The notes under the pieces were generated by a model. It was given only the letters and a program-made list of their open reading frames with translations, ran no database searches and was not told the DNA's origin. Positions 28,145-37,778 of a stretch of DNA of 64,000 nucleotides are shown piece after piece (within the stretch, counting starts at the first letter, position 1; every line of letters starts with the position of its first letter). Source of the stretch: Thermopolyspora flexuosa. GTDB taxonomy: Bacteria > Actinomycetota > Actinomycetes > Streptosporangiales > Streptosporangiaceae. The position numbers were made by a program, and so were the translations under genes. The stretch lies in the NCBI RefSeq assembly GCF_006716785.1, contig NZ_VFPQ01000001.1:2294001-2358000 (forward strand), read 5' to 3'.

Positions 28145-29086
28145 TCAGGACGGCGTCTCCGGGCTGATCTTGTTCAGCCAGTGGAGGATGCCGGCGACGT
28201 TCGAGGGCGCGCCGCTGAGCAGCTCGAAACGCTCGGCGGTCTCCGGGTCGTCGGTGGAGAGCGCGGCGTAGCGTTCCCGGGTGCGGTCGCGCACCATCGC
28301 CACGGCGTGGTCGAGGTCGAGGCCCTCGGCGTGGGCCTGCTTGGTGACGTCCACCCACACGCGCAGCTCCTCGGCCGACCGCTCCAGGGTCGCGGTCACG
28401 TCGTCGACCGGCCCGTAGTGGCTGAACAGCAGACGCTGCGGCCCGAGATCGCCGAACAGCTTGATCGAGTTGAGCGCGGTCTGCAGGTCGAAGTCCGGCG
28501 GCGGGGTGGCGGGACGCAGGTCGCCGGTCTCCGGCAGGTACACGCCCGCGGCGTCACCGACGTACAGGTCGCCGGTCTGCGAGTCGAGCAGTCCCACGTG
28601 GTGCTTGGCGTGGCCGGGGGAGTAGTGGCTGTCGAGCCGCCTGCCGCCGCCGAGGTCGATCGACCCGGTGTCGCCGAGCGCGCGGATGCGCGCGGCGTCG
28701 GTGGGGGTGAGCGTGCCGAACAGCACGTCGAGCTTGTCCCCCCACACCATGCGGGCGCTGGCCATCAGGCGGCTGGGGTCCGCGAGATGCCGGGCGCCCT
28801 TCTCGTGCACGACGATCTCGGCGTTGGGGTAGTGCCGGGCGAGGTCGCCGACGCCCCCGGCGTGGTCGAGGTGGATGTGGGTCACCACGATCGTGGCGAG
28901 GTCCTCGGGGCCGACCCCGAGCGAGGCGAGCGCGTCGATCACCGTCGGCGCGGAGGTGGAGGTCCCGGTCTCGACGAGGCAGGGCCGATCGCCGAGGATC
29001 AGGTATCCGGCCGTGATGCCGGAGAACCCGGCCATCCGCGTGTCGATCTCGTAGACGTCGCCGCCGAGTGCTTTCACGTTGTCCAC
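28145..29086 (-). CDS. MBL-fold metallo-hydrolase
   Basis: This 313-residue protein is of the metallo-beta-lactamase superfamily. The metal site motif is THIHLDHAGG, followed by the third-ligand region HYSPGHAKHHVG, LYVGDAAG and a late LLFSHYGPVDD. The architecture with a C-terminal helical extension (about 210-313) resembles glyoxalase-II-like and RNase Z-like single-domain hydrolases without a defined substrate. The GTG at 29086 has AGGGGT six bases upstream; a second in-frame GTG lies 12 bases later. It is monocistronic and separated from the next upstream gene on the same strand by about 600 gene-free bases. Confidence 0.85.
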   Translation of the reverse strand: MDNVKALGGDVYEIDTRMAGFSGITAGYLILGDRPCLVETGTSTSAPTVIDALASLGVGPEDLATIVVTHIHLDHAGGVGDLARHYPNAEIVVHEKGARHLADPSRLMASARMVWGDKLDVLFGTLTPTDAARIRALGDTGSIDLGGGRRLDSHYSPGHAKHHVGLLDSQTGDLYVGDAAGVYLPETGDLRPATPPPDFDLQTALNSIKLFGDLGPQRLLFSHYGPVDDVTATLERSAEELRVWVDVTKQAHAEGLDLDHAVAMVRDRTRERYAALSTDDPETAERFELLSGAPSNVAGILHWLNKISPETPS

Positions 29087-29694
29087 AGCGCACCCCTGGG
29101 TGTAAGCCGTCCCACGATGGCGATCAGATCATGCCCGTTTCAGCGTCTCTGACCGATCCAAGTGATCCTACTCACCACCGCCTGCCGGGGGCGGTGACGG
29201 GCCGCCGCGCACCGGCCACGCTCACGGCGGTACGGCGGGCGGTCATCCCGGACGTCGGCCGACCCGAGGGACGCATGTGGCACGGGCGAGGCGGACCACG
29301 CCCACCTGGGCGTCCGCTCGCGACGACGCGACCCAGGTGGCGGCCCTGCGGCGGGTACGGTGGGCACATCGCGTGCGGCGGAGCCGATGACGCGCGGACT
29401 CACCGGGGATCGCCACGCCCGACCTGTCCATACGACGTGACCACGTGAGAGGCGCGGTCGAGCCGTCTGTCGCCGGAACGTGAGAACGAGGGCTGCCGCC
29501 CCCGCCGACCTAGGCACCCGGCCGGGCTCCCACCGGGCGTATGCCGCCGGCCGCATCCGTCGCCGGGGAGAGCGGCCCGGACGGCGAGGTAGGGCCGGCG
29601 CACCCCGTGCGGCGACGCATGACGCGGGGCGTCGCCCCGCCGCGACGCGGCCACGCGCGGTCGGCCATCCACGCGCCGCCCCGGCGGGCCGCGG
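29087..29694. other. Gene-poor stretch of about 600 bases
   Basis: Short open frames exist on both strands, but none has a ribosome-binding site, a recognisable motif or a convincing third-position pattern. The right-hand part beside 29695 is downstream of the DUF1015 gene, and the left-hand part must hold the promoter of the MBL gene. It could be a decayed gene, but I cannot identify one. Confidence 0.4.
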
Positions 29695-30957
29695 TCAGTC
29701 GGTGAAGAACGTGCGCAGGACGAGGCCGGTGCGCGGCTTGGGGCCGAACGAGGTGGACTTGCGGGGCACGAGCTCGCCCTGCGCGGCCACGGCCAGCACG
29801 TCGTCCACGGACAACGGCCGGAGCAGGACCGCCGTGCCGCCGGTCGCGTCGGCCCGCCGTACCGCCTCGGCGTGGTCGTCGTGCACGACGAGCACCGAGG
29901 GGTCGTCGTCGGGCACCCCGAACACCCGCGGCAGCAGGAACTCGCCGAGCACCGCCGGGTCCAGCGACCGCCAGCGGGCCGAGCGGTCCTTCGGCATCGC
30001 GTGCTCGAGCTGCAGCGGGTCGGGCTCGGTGAGCAGGTGCGCGTGCCCGCCCCCGGCGAGCACGAACGCGGGCCCGGACGCGTCGGCGAGCGCCGCCAGG
30101 GCGTCGGCCAGGTCGGTGAAGTCCTGCACCCGGCAGGCGCCCTTGGCGCGGGCGGCGGCCTCCTCCGGCGTCAGCCCGGGCACCACGCGGTGGATCGCCC
30201 GCACCTGAGGCGGGTAGGCGGAGGAGTCGACGAGCATGGCGAGCCCGTAGTCCCACGGGCCGTCGCCCGCCCCGGCCTCCCGCCGCTCCCGCTGCAGCAG
30301 CCGGTAGGTCGCGTACCGGTGGTGGCCGTCGGCGATGAGCGCCCGCCGGCCGCGCAGGTCGGCCGCGACCGCGTCGATCTCGTCGGGGTCGGTGACCGCC
30401 CACAGCCGGTGCCGGATCCCGTCGCGGGTACGCACGTCGGCCAGCGGCAGGCGCGACTCGGCGACCTCGCCGACGAGCCGGGTGGCCGCCCCGCCGCCGT
30501 GGTACAGCAGCAGGATCGGCTCGAGATTCGCCTCGGTGGCCCGCATCAGCCCGAGCCGGTCGGCGACCACGGCGGGCACCGTCTCCTCGTGCGGCAGGAT
30601 GATCCCCTGGCCCGGGTCGGCCAGGCCCACGTTGCCGATGACGCCCCGCTGCAGGTGGCCGTTCCCGTTCTGTTCGTAGACGTACAGCGCGGGCAGGCCG
30701 TCGATGGTGAGCACCCCGGTGGCCAGCCAGTTCCGGAGGGTCTCGCGGGCCTCGCCGTACCGGTGGCGGTCCGCCCCAGGAAGGATCAGGCGCACCACGT
30801 TGTTGGGATGAAGGCTGAGAAGGTTACGCAGATCGTCCGGCGAGATCAGGTCGTACGGCGGGGAGGTGACGTCCGCGAGCTCGGGAACCGCGTAGCGCAC
30901 GCCACGCAGCGGTCGCAGCAGCAGGCCGTCCGGCAACGGCACCTCGGTGCTCGGCAT
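29695..30957 (-). CDS. DUF1015 family protein
   Basis: The 420-residue protein belongs to the DUF1015 family of bacteria and archaea, whose biochemical role is not established. The family signatures are present: RPLRGVRYAVPE near the start with SPPYDLIS, HPNNVVRLILP, the central ALYVYEQ and GVIGNVGL, HEETVPAV, and the strongly conserved ADGHHRYATYRLL around residue 215. No transmembrane segment is evident. The ATG at 30957 is chosen because AGGGGAGAG lies 8 bases upstream; the frame runs open far upstream without family sequence. It is divergent from the small TPR gene across a 114-base region with three CCTGATT repeats. Confidence 0.88.
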   Translation of the reverse strand: MPSTEVPLPDGLLLRPLRGVRYAVPELADVTSPPYDLISPDDLRNLLSLHPNNVVRLILPGADRHRYGEARETLRNWLATGVLTIDGLPALYVYEQNGNGHLQRGVIGNVGLADPGQGIILPHEETVPAVVADRLGLMRATEANLEPILLLYHGGGAATRLVGEVAESRLPLADVRTRDGIRHRLWAVTDPDEIDAVAADLRGRRALIADGHHRYATYRLLQRERREAGAGDGPWDYGLAMLVDSSAYPPQVRAIHRVVPGLTPEEAAARAKGACRVQDFTDLADALAALADASGPAFVLAGGGHAHLLTEPDPLQLEHAMPKDRSARWRSLDPAVLGEFLLPRVFGVPDDDPSVLVVHDDHAEAVRRADATGGTAVLLRPLSVDDVLAVAAQGELVPRKSTSFGPKPRTGLVLRTFFTD

Positions 30958-30979
30958 GTCGGGCACTCTCCCCTGTTTG

Positions 30980-31025
30980 CCTGATTGATCCTGATTCTGC
31001 CCCGATGATGAAGTGGTACCTGATT
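30980..31025. repeat. Three CCTGATT direct repeats in a divergent promoter region
   Basis: CCTGATT occurs at 30980-30986, 30990-30996 and 31019-31025, all in the same direction. The first two are 10 bases apart, about one helical turn. They lie between the divergently transcribed DUF1015 and TPR genes, so they could bind a regulator; the binding is inferred. Confidence 0.45.
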
Positions 31026-31071
31026 GGCCCGAAACTCGGGAGCTTTCACCGTTCGAAGGAGGTCCCACGTA

Positions 31072-31503
31072 ATGGTGCAAGGACCAAACCCCGCGTCTGA
31101 TTCCCCGGGGCACGGACCCGGCGTGCCGAGCGGGGACGTCTACGACTGGTTCCAGCGCGGGGTCCGGCTCCTCGAGGAGGGCAGCCCGGCCGCGGCCGCG
31201 GCGCTGCTCGAGCACGCCGCCACGGCCGAGCCGGAGTCGCGGAGCATCCGCGAGGCACTGGCGCGTGCCCAGTTCAACTCGCGCCGGTACACGGAGGCCG
31301 CCGAGAACTTCCGCTGGATCGTGTCCGCCAACCCGACCGAGGACTACGCCTACTTCGGCCTCGGCCTGTCGCTGTGGCGGAGCGGCGACATGGAGGCCGC
31401 GCAGGAGCCGCTCGCGATCGCCGTGGCGATGCGCCCGGATCTGCGGCACTATGCCAACGCGCTGCGGCAGGTCCGCGCCACCCTGAGGGCGAGGCGCGGG
31501 TGA
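31072..31503 (+). CDS. Small tetratricopeptide-repeat protein
   Basis: The 143-residue protein starts with about 20 disordered residues and then has three helical repeats of TPR type: DWFQRGVRLLEEGSPAAAAA, AREALARAQF-like and DYAYFGLGLSLWRSGDMEAA. A strong AAGGAGG (31056-31062) precedes the ATG at 31072 by 9 bases. The stop overlaps or nearly meets the HAD start, so the two form an operon. This small gene is the second TPR protein in this stretch, and it occupies the place directly before the HAD gene. It is probably a scaffold or partner protein; the partner is unknown. Confidence 0.85.
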   Translation: MVQGPNPASDSPGHGPGVPSGDVYDWFQRGVRLLEEGSPAAAAALLEHAATAEPESRSIREALARAQFNSRRYTEAAENFRWIVSANPTEDYAYFGLGLSLWRSGDMEAAQEPLAIAVAMRPDLRHYANALRQVRATLRARRG

Positions 31504-32561
31504 GTCGGGAGGTGGACGTGACCGAGACCGAGACCAAGGATTCCGACGTACCGGATGCAGAGGCGCCGCTGATCGCCGGGTACGACGCGCTCCTGCTCGA
31601 CCTCGACGGCGTCGTGTACCTCGGCCGCGGGGCCGTGCCGGGCGCGCCGCAGTCGCTGACCGCGGCGGCCGAGCGCGGCGTGCGCCTCGCCTACGTCACC
31701 AACAACGCATCGCGCACCCCGGCCGCGATCGCCGACCACCTCGCCGCCCTCGGCGTACCCGCCACGCCGGACGACGTGGTCACCTCGGCGCAGGCCGCCG
31801 CGCGGCTCGTCGCCGAGCGGGTGCCCGCCGGCTCCCCGGTGCTCGTGGTGGGCGGCATGGGCCTGCGGCAGGCCCTGCGCGCGCACGGCCTGCGCCCGGT
31901 CTCCACGGCCGCGGAGAACCCGGTCGCGGTCGTCCAGGGCATCGCCCCGGACCTGTCCTACCCGCTGCTCGCCGAGGGCGTGCTCGCGGTACGGCGCGGC
32001 GCCTGGTTCGTCGCCGCGAACGGGGACCGGACGATGCCGACCCACCGCGGCGAGCTGCCGGGAAACGGGTCGATGGTCCGGGTCATCGCCACCGCCACCG
32101 GGGTCGAGCCGGTCATCGCGGGCAAGCCCGAGCCGCCGCTGCACCGCGAGTCGATCCTGCGCACCGGGGCGCGGCGCCCGCTCATCGTGGGCGACCGCCT
32201 CGACACCGACATCGCCGGGGCCAACCGGGCCGGGACCGACAGCCTGCTCGTGCTCACCGGGGTCACCACGCCGCTCGACGTGCTCACCGCGGATCCGGCC
32301 CACCGGCCCACCCACATCGGCGCCGACCTGCGCGCCCTGCACCGGCCGGTGGCGCCGCTCGTGCGCGACGCGGCGGGCTGGCGGTGCGCGGGCTGGACCG
32401 CGCGCTGGGAGGACGGGCGGCTCCACCTCGACCGGGACGAGACCGCCGCCGACCCGGTCGACGGGCTGCGCGTCTCCTGCGCGGCGGTCTGGGAGGGCGT
32501 CGGCGACGGGCGGGCGGACGACGACGCGGTCAAGGCCGCGCTCGCCGCGCTCGACCGCTGA
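31500..32561 (+). CDS. HAD-superfamily IIA phosphatase, likely glycerol-3-phosphate phosphatase
   Basis: This 353-residue HAD hydrolase shows motif I LLLDLDGVVYLG, motif II YVTNNASRTP, the motif III lysine in VIAGKPEPP, and motif IV IVGDRLDTDIAGAN. The type IIA cap domain lies between residues about 90 and 220. The mycobacterial gene at the same position, Rv1692, is a reported D,L-glycerol-3-phosphate phosphatase, and the length matches; the substrate here is inferred from that. The GTG at 31500 overlaps the TPR stop (GTGA). The GTG at 31518 has a better GGGAGG five bases upstream and may be the real start. A C-terminal extension of about 80 residues follows the HAD fold. Confidence 0.9.
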   Translation: MSREVDVTETETKDSDVPDAEAPLIAGYDALLLDLDGVVYLGRGAVPGAPQSLTAAAERGVRLAYVTNNASRTPAAIADHLAALGVPATPDDVVTSAQAAARLVAERVPAGSPVLVVGGMGLRQALRAHGLRPVSTAAENPVAVVQGIAPDLSYPLLAEGVLAVRRGAWFVAANGDRTMPTHRGELPGNGSMVRVIATATGVEPVIAGKPEPPLHRESILRTGARRPLIVGDRLDTDIAGANRAGTDSLLVLTGVTTPLDVLTADPAHRPTHIGADLRALHRPVAPLVRDAAGWRCAGWTARWEDGRLHLDRDETAADPVDGLRVSCAAVWEGVGDGRADDDAVKAALAALDR

Positions 32562-32582
32562 GCGCCGGCGGCCCGGCGGGGG

Positions 32583-32930
32583 TCACAGCAGCCGGCGCAG
32601 GCGGAGCAGGTCGCCGAGGCTCGCGTCGATCTTCACCCGGCCGCCGAGCAGGGCGCGGGCGAGGTCGAGCTCGCCGTTCACCAGCTGGAGCAGGTCGTCG
32701 CTGGTGAGGGTGAGCCTGATCTCGGGGCGGCGGCCGTCCGGGAACGGCGTCTCGGTGAAGGGGTCGAGGCCGTCGGGGTGGATCCGGCCGTAGAAGACCA
32801 CGTCGATGTCGGAGAGACGGCAGCTGAGCGTGCGCTCCACGACGTGCTTGGTCCGGATCTCCTCGTCGAGCTCGTGGAACCGCTCGACGAGCTTGTCCAG
32901 CGCGGCGCGGCACTCCTCGACGCTCGCCAT
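32583..32930 (-). CDS. SCP2 sterol-binding-domain-like protein
   Basis: This 115-residue protein is a single SCP2-like domain: an N-terminal helix (MASVEECRAALDKLVERF), a beta sheet with DIDVVFYGRIHPDG, and the late helix SDDLLQLVNGELDLARALLG. Such domains bind lipids or hydrophobic small molecules; the ligand is unknown. The ATG at 32930 has GTGAGGG 7 bases upstream. It runs against the HAD gene, whose stop is only 21 bases away. Confidence 0.82.
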   Translation of the reverse strand: MASVEECRAALDKLVERFHELDEEIRTKHVVERTLSCRLSDIDVVFYGRIHPDGLDPFTETPFPDGRRPEIRLTLTSDDLLQLVNGELDLARALLGGRVKIDASLGDLLRLRRLL

Positions 32931-33338
32931 TCGGTGGCCCTCACTTTCTGCGGCCGCTCGAAATGTTCCTACCTACGGACCGTAGCGGTTCCCGGCGGTG
33001 CCGCGCGCGGCCCGCCGGGCGAACATTGCCCACCGGCATCCTGACGCGAAACCCCCTTTCACCCGCCGCTCACCTGTCCGCCGCGCATCCTTGAGCGGCG
33101 GCCCCGCCCCCGGCCCGGCCACGCCCGCCGTGCCGTACCGGAGGACCCTGAACCGGTTGATCACCGTGCGCGTAGCCCATCACACGTAGCCGGAAGACGG
33201 ATCGCGTCCACAGGACGGCATCGGCCGCGCCTGCCGGCCCTCGGGACGGCTAGGGTCGGGGCAGGCACGATGCGCGGGCCGCGAGGCCCGCCGTCCGACG
33301 CGCCTACCGACGACGGCACCGGTGATCGAAGGAGAAGC
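32931..33338. other. Divergent intergenic region, 408 bases
   Basis: This stretch lies between the SCP2 gene (minus) and the small gene at 33339 (plus). I see no protein or RNA gene; TTGATC at 33158 and TAGGGT at 33251 are isolated promoter-like words without a matching partner box at the right distance. Confidence 0.4.
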
Positions 33339-33658
33339 ATGATCGCAAGCGGCGGCGACGGCGCGGGACCCGCACAGGTCCCACGGCTTTCGCAGGCCAC
33401 CCCGGACCGGCACCAGGCCGGCCCGCCCGGCGGCGGCCGTCCCGGCGGCGGGACGGGCGGCTCCGCGGCGGCGCCGGTCGAGGCCGCGCTCGCGCCGCTG
33501 CGGCGGCTGGAGTCGCTGCCGGTGCGCGAGCACGTCGCCGTGTACGAGCAGGTGCTCGCCGACCTGGAGGCCACGCTCGCCACCGTCGCGGCCGACCCCG
33601 CCGCGCCCGGCGGCGGGCGCGACGACCGGGCCGGTGAGCCGGACGGGGTCGCCCGGCC

Positions 33659-33662
<4 letters not shown>
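33339..33662 (+). CDS. Small conserved actinobacterial protein upstream of tlyA (Rv1693-like position)
   Basis: The 107-residue product has a disordered Pro/Gly/Ala-rich first half and a compact helical second half, VEAALAPLRRLESLPVREHV followed by AVYEQVLADLEATLATV. A short gene of this sort (Rv1693 in mycobacteria) sits at this place before tlyA in many actinobacteria; its function is unknown. The ATG at 33339 follows GAAGGAGA at 4-5 bases. The stop overlaps the tlyA start (ATGA), so it is translationally coupled to the methyltransferase gene. Confidence 0.72.
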
Positions 33663-34474
<812 letters not shown>

Positions 34475-34730
34475 GCGATGACGGTGAACGGACCCCAGCA
34501 GAGTTTCGTCGGTTCGGGAGCCGGACCCCGGGGCGCGTCCCCGTCCCGGGGCCGGACGCCCGCTGAGCGGTTGGAGTCGGCTTGACGTTTACCCACGACC
34601 GTTCCCAACGGCCGGGCTCCGGGCGGCCGCGGTCCGCGCGGCCGGAGCCGGGCGCACCCGGCCTCCGCGGCCCGGCGCCGGCACACCCCCCGACGCCCGC
34701 GGCCAGGGCTTGCCAGGCTTGGGAGGTTCG

Positions 34731-35636
34731 ATGAACGCCGAACGGTCGGTCCTGCTCAACGTGCACACCGGACGGGGGGCGGCCGTGGAGAGCGCGCGCC
34801 TCGTCATCGAACGGTTCCTCCAGGCGGGCGTCTCCGTCCGCGTCCTTCGCGAGGAGGCCGAGCACATCGCCTGCGCGGGCGCCGAGATCGTGCCGTCCGG
34901 CCCCGAGGCCGTGGACCACGCCGAGATGCTCATCGTGCTCGGCGGGGACGGCACCCTGCTGCGGGCCGCCGAGCTCGCCCGGCCGTCGAAGACGCCGGTG
35001 CTCGGCGTGAACCTCGGCCACGTGGGCTTCCTCGCCGAGGCCGAGGTGGAGAACCTCACCTCGGTGGTGGACGCCGTGGTCGGACGCGACTACCAGGTCG
35101 AGGAGCGGATGACCGTCGACGTCACGGTGCGCAGCAACGGCACCGTGCTCGCCTCCACCTGGGCGCTCAACGAGGCCACCGTGGAGAAGACCGGGCGCAT
35201 GCTCGAGGTGGTCGCCGAGATCGACGGCCGCCCGCTGTCCCGCTGGGGCTGCGACGGGGTGATCTGCGCCACCCCGACCGGATCGACCGCGTACGCGTTC
35301 TCCGCGGGCGGCCCCGTGGTGTGGCCCGAGGTCGAGGCGCTGCTCGTGGTGCCGATCAGCGCGCACGCGCTGTTCTCCCGCCCCCTGGTGGTCTCCCCGC
35401 GTTCCACGGTCGCGATCGAGGTGCTGCCCGACGGCCCGCCCGGCGTGCTGTGGGCCGACGGCCGCCGCCGCATCGACCTGCGCCCCGGCGTCCGGGTCGA
35501 GGTCTGCCGGTCCGCCACCCCGGTACGGCTGGCGCGGCTGCACGGCATCGAGCACAGCGGGGCCCTGTTCACCGACCGGCTGGTGCGCAAGTTCGGCCTC
35601 CCGGTGGAGGGCTGGCGCGGCCGGGCGCGCCCCTGA
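34731..35636 (+). CDS. nadK: NAD kinase
   Basis: This enzyme phosphorylates NAD to NADP and sets the size of the NADP pool. The 301-residue protein has the catalytic GGDGT in MLIVLGGDGTLLRAAE, GVNLGHVGFLAE, LNEATVEK and CATPTGSTAYAFSAGG. These are the standard blocks of the ATP-NAD kinase family. The ATG at 34731 has GGGAGG four bases upstream. The gene lies between tlyA and recN, the same order as in mycobacteria (Rv1694-Rv1695-Rv1696). A 256-base gap before it contains only GC-rich repeats. Confidence 0.95.
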   Translation: MNAERSVLLNVHTGRGAAVESARLVIERFLQAGVSVRVLREEAEHIACAGAEIVPSGPEAVDHAEMLIVLGGDGTLLRAAELARPSKTPVLGVNLGHVGFLAEAEVENLTSVVDAVVGRDYQVEERMTVDVTVRSNGTVLASTWALNEATVEKTGRMLEVVAEIDGRPLSRWGCDGVICATPTGSTAYAFSAGGPVVWPEVEALLVVPISAHALFSRPLVVSPRSTVAIEVLPDGPPGVLWADGRRRIDLRPGVRVEVCRSATPVRLARLHGIEHSGALFTDRLVRKFGLPVEGWRGRARP

Positions 35637-35762
35637 CCGGCGCCCGCCGGGCCGTACCCCCGGGGCCGTCCCCAGGGCCGCACCGGTCATCGAAAGTCTT
35701 CGCGACAAGCGCGTAGGATCGAGCCGGCACGAGCTGAGATCGTGGCGGAACGGGAGGGACCA

Positions 35763-37484
35763 GTGCGGCCCAGGGTCGAGGAGGTCCGGATCCGGGGGCT
35801 CGGCGTCATCGACGAGGCGGTCCTGGAGCTGTCCCCGGGACTCACCGTCGTGACGGGCGAGACCGGGGCGGGCAAGACCATGGTGGTCACCGGGCTCGGC
35901 CTGCTCTTCGGCGGCCGGGCCGATCCCTCGCGGGTACGGCCGGGCGCCGACCGGGCCCTGGTCGAGGGCACGATCGTCGTCGACCCGGACGGCAAGGTGG
36001 CCCGCCAGGTCGAGGAGGCCGGGGGCGAGATCGAGGACGGCCGCCTGATCATCGCGCGCAGCGTGTCCGCCGAGGGGCGGTCCCGGGCCTGGCTCGGCGG
36101 CCGCACCGTGCCGGTCGGCACGCTCACCTACCTCGCCGACGACCTGGTGGCCGTGCACGGCCAGATGGACCAGCAGCGGCTGCTGCAGCCCGGCAGGCAG
36201 CGCGCCGCGCTCGACCGCTACGCGGGCGCGGAGCTCGCCGAGACGCTAGCCGCCTACCAGGAGGTGTACCGGCGGCACCGGGAGGTCGCCGAGCTGCTGG
36301 CCGAGCTCACCACCAAGGCGCGGGAGCGGGAGCAGGAGGCCGAGATGCTCCGCTTCGGCCTGGAGGAGATCGAGAAGGTCGACCCCCGGCCGGGCGAGGA
36401 CGTGGCGCTGCGCGAGGAGGAGGAGCGGCTCTCCCACGCCGACGCGCTCCGCACCGCCGCCGAGACCGCCCACCTGGCGCTGCTCGGCGACCCCACGACC
36501 ACCCAGGTCGCGCAGGACGCCGCCACCCTGATCGCCCAGGCCCGCTCGGCCGTCGAGGCGGTGCGCGGGTTCGACCCGGCGCTCGGCGCCATCGCCGACC
36601 GGCTCGCCGAGGCCGGCTACCTCGTCTCCGACGTCGCCACCGACCTCGCCGCGTACGCCGAGTCGGTCGACGCCGACCCGGTACGGCTCGCCGCCGTGCA
36701 GGAGCGGCGGGCCCAGCTCACCGGGCTCACCCGCCGGTACGGCGAGGACGTCGACGCGGTGCTCGAGTGGGCGCGGAACGCCGCGGCCCGGCTCGCCGAG
36801 CTCGAGGGCGACGACGAGCGCATCGCGGAGCTGGCCCGCGAGCAGGAGGAGCTGGTGGCCCGGCTCACCGAGCTGGCCGGGCGGCTCACCGAGATCCGCC
36901 GGGCCGCGGCCGAGCGGTTCGGCGAGGCGGTCACCGCCGAGCTGTCCGCCCTCGCCATGCCGCACGCCCGGGTCACCGTGGCGGTCACCCCGGGCGAGGA
37001 GTTCGGGCCGCACGGCGTGGACGAGGTCGAGCTGCGGCTCGCCGCGCACCCCGGCGCCCCGGCGCTGCCGCTGCACAAGGGCGCCTCCGGCGGCGAGCTC
37101 AGCCGGGTGATGCTCGCCATCGAGGTGGTGTTCGCCGGGGCCGACCCGGTGCCCACGTTCGTGTTCGACGAGGTGGACGCCGGGGTCGGGGGTAAGGCCG
37201 CGGTGGAGATCGGCCGCCGCCTCGCCCGGCTCGCCCGCACCGCCCAGGTGATCGTGGTCACCCACCTGCCCCAGGTGGCCGCGTTCGCCGACCAGCACCT
37301 GGTGGTGGAGAAGGCGAGCGACGGCAGCGTGGTGCGCAGCGGCGTGGTCGCGCTCGACCGGGAGGGCCGGGCCCGGGAGCTGTCCCGCATGCTCGCCGGC
37401 CTGGAGGACTCCGAGCTGGGCCGCGCCCACGCCGAGGAGCTGCTCGCGATCGCGGAGGCCGACAAGGCGGCCGCGGCCCGCTGA
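35763..37484 (+). CDS. recN: DNA repair protein RecN
   Basis: RecN is an SMC-like ATPase that acts early in double-strand-break repair. The 573-residue protein has Walker A GETGAGKTMVV at the N-terminus, two central coiled-coil arms (about 155-380, with heptads rich in Glu and Leu), and the C-terminal ATPase half with the signature HKGASGGELSRVMLAIE, Walker B TFVFDEVDAGVGG and the switch histidine in VVTHLPQVAA. I choose the GTG at 35763, four bases after GGGAGGG; an in-frame GTG at 35742 would add seven residues. No LexA-type GAAC-N4-GTTC box was seen before it. Confidence 0.95.
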   Translation: MRPRVEEVRIRGLGVIDEAVLELSPGLTVVTGETGAGKTMVVTGLGLLFGGRADPSRVRPGADRALVEGTIVVDPDGKVARQVEEAGGEIEDGRLIIARSVSAEGRSRAWLGGRTVPVGTLTYLADDLVAVHGQMDQQRLLQPGRQRAALDRYAGAELAETLAAYQEVYRRHREVAELLAELTTKAREREQEAEMLRFGLEEIEKVDPRPGEDVALREEEERLSHADALRTAAETAHLALLGDPTTTQVAQDAATLIAQARSAVEAVRGFDPALGAIADRLAEAGYLVSDVATDLAAYAESVDADPVRLAAVQERRAQLTGLTRRYGEDVDAVLEWARNAAARLAELEGDDERIAELAREQEELVARLTELAGRLTEIRRAAAERFGEAVTAELSALAMPHARVTVAVTPGEEFGPHGVDEVELRLAAHPGAPALPLHKGASGGELSRVMLAIEVVFAGADPVPTFVFDEVDAGVGGKAAVEIGRRLARLARTAQVIVVTHLPQVAAFADQHLVVEKASDGSVVRSGVVALDREGRARELSRMLAGLEDSELGRAHAEELLAIAEADKAAAAR

Positions 37485-37778
37485 GCCTCACCGTCGTCTT
37501 ATGCCGCCCGAACACCGGGGCGGCTAGGCTCTATCGCGGTGTCTCACGGTCCCGCCACCGGCGCCGCCACAGGCCCGTGACACGCGTTGTTAGGGTTGGT
37601 GCGCGGGGGGCGGGATCAATGGGTGTTCTGGGGGGCCGTCGCCCCGGCCGGCCCGGGTGCCGCGACGCGGTATCGGGCGGGCGGGGGCGGCGGCGGACGT
37701 GTGTACGGGGAGCGATGGCTGTGACACGCCGTGTTCGGCAAGGCGTCCCGACATGCTCGCTCTGGCAGGATGGTCGTG

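Noticed and set aside
29140-29556. A 138-codon minus-strand frame in the gene-poor stretch
   Set aside because: No ribosome-binding site, no motif, and overlapping frames on the other strand look just as good; not supported as a gene.
35690-35701. CGAA-AGTC-TTCG before recN as a LexA box
   Set aside because: The spacing is two bases too short and the inner C and G of the actinobacterial GAAC-N4-GTTC consensus are missing.
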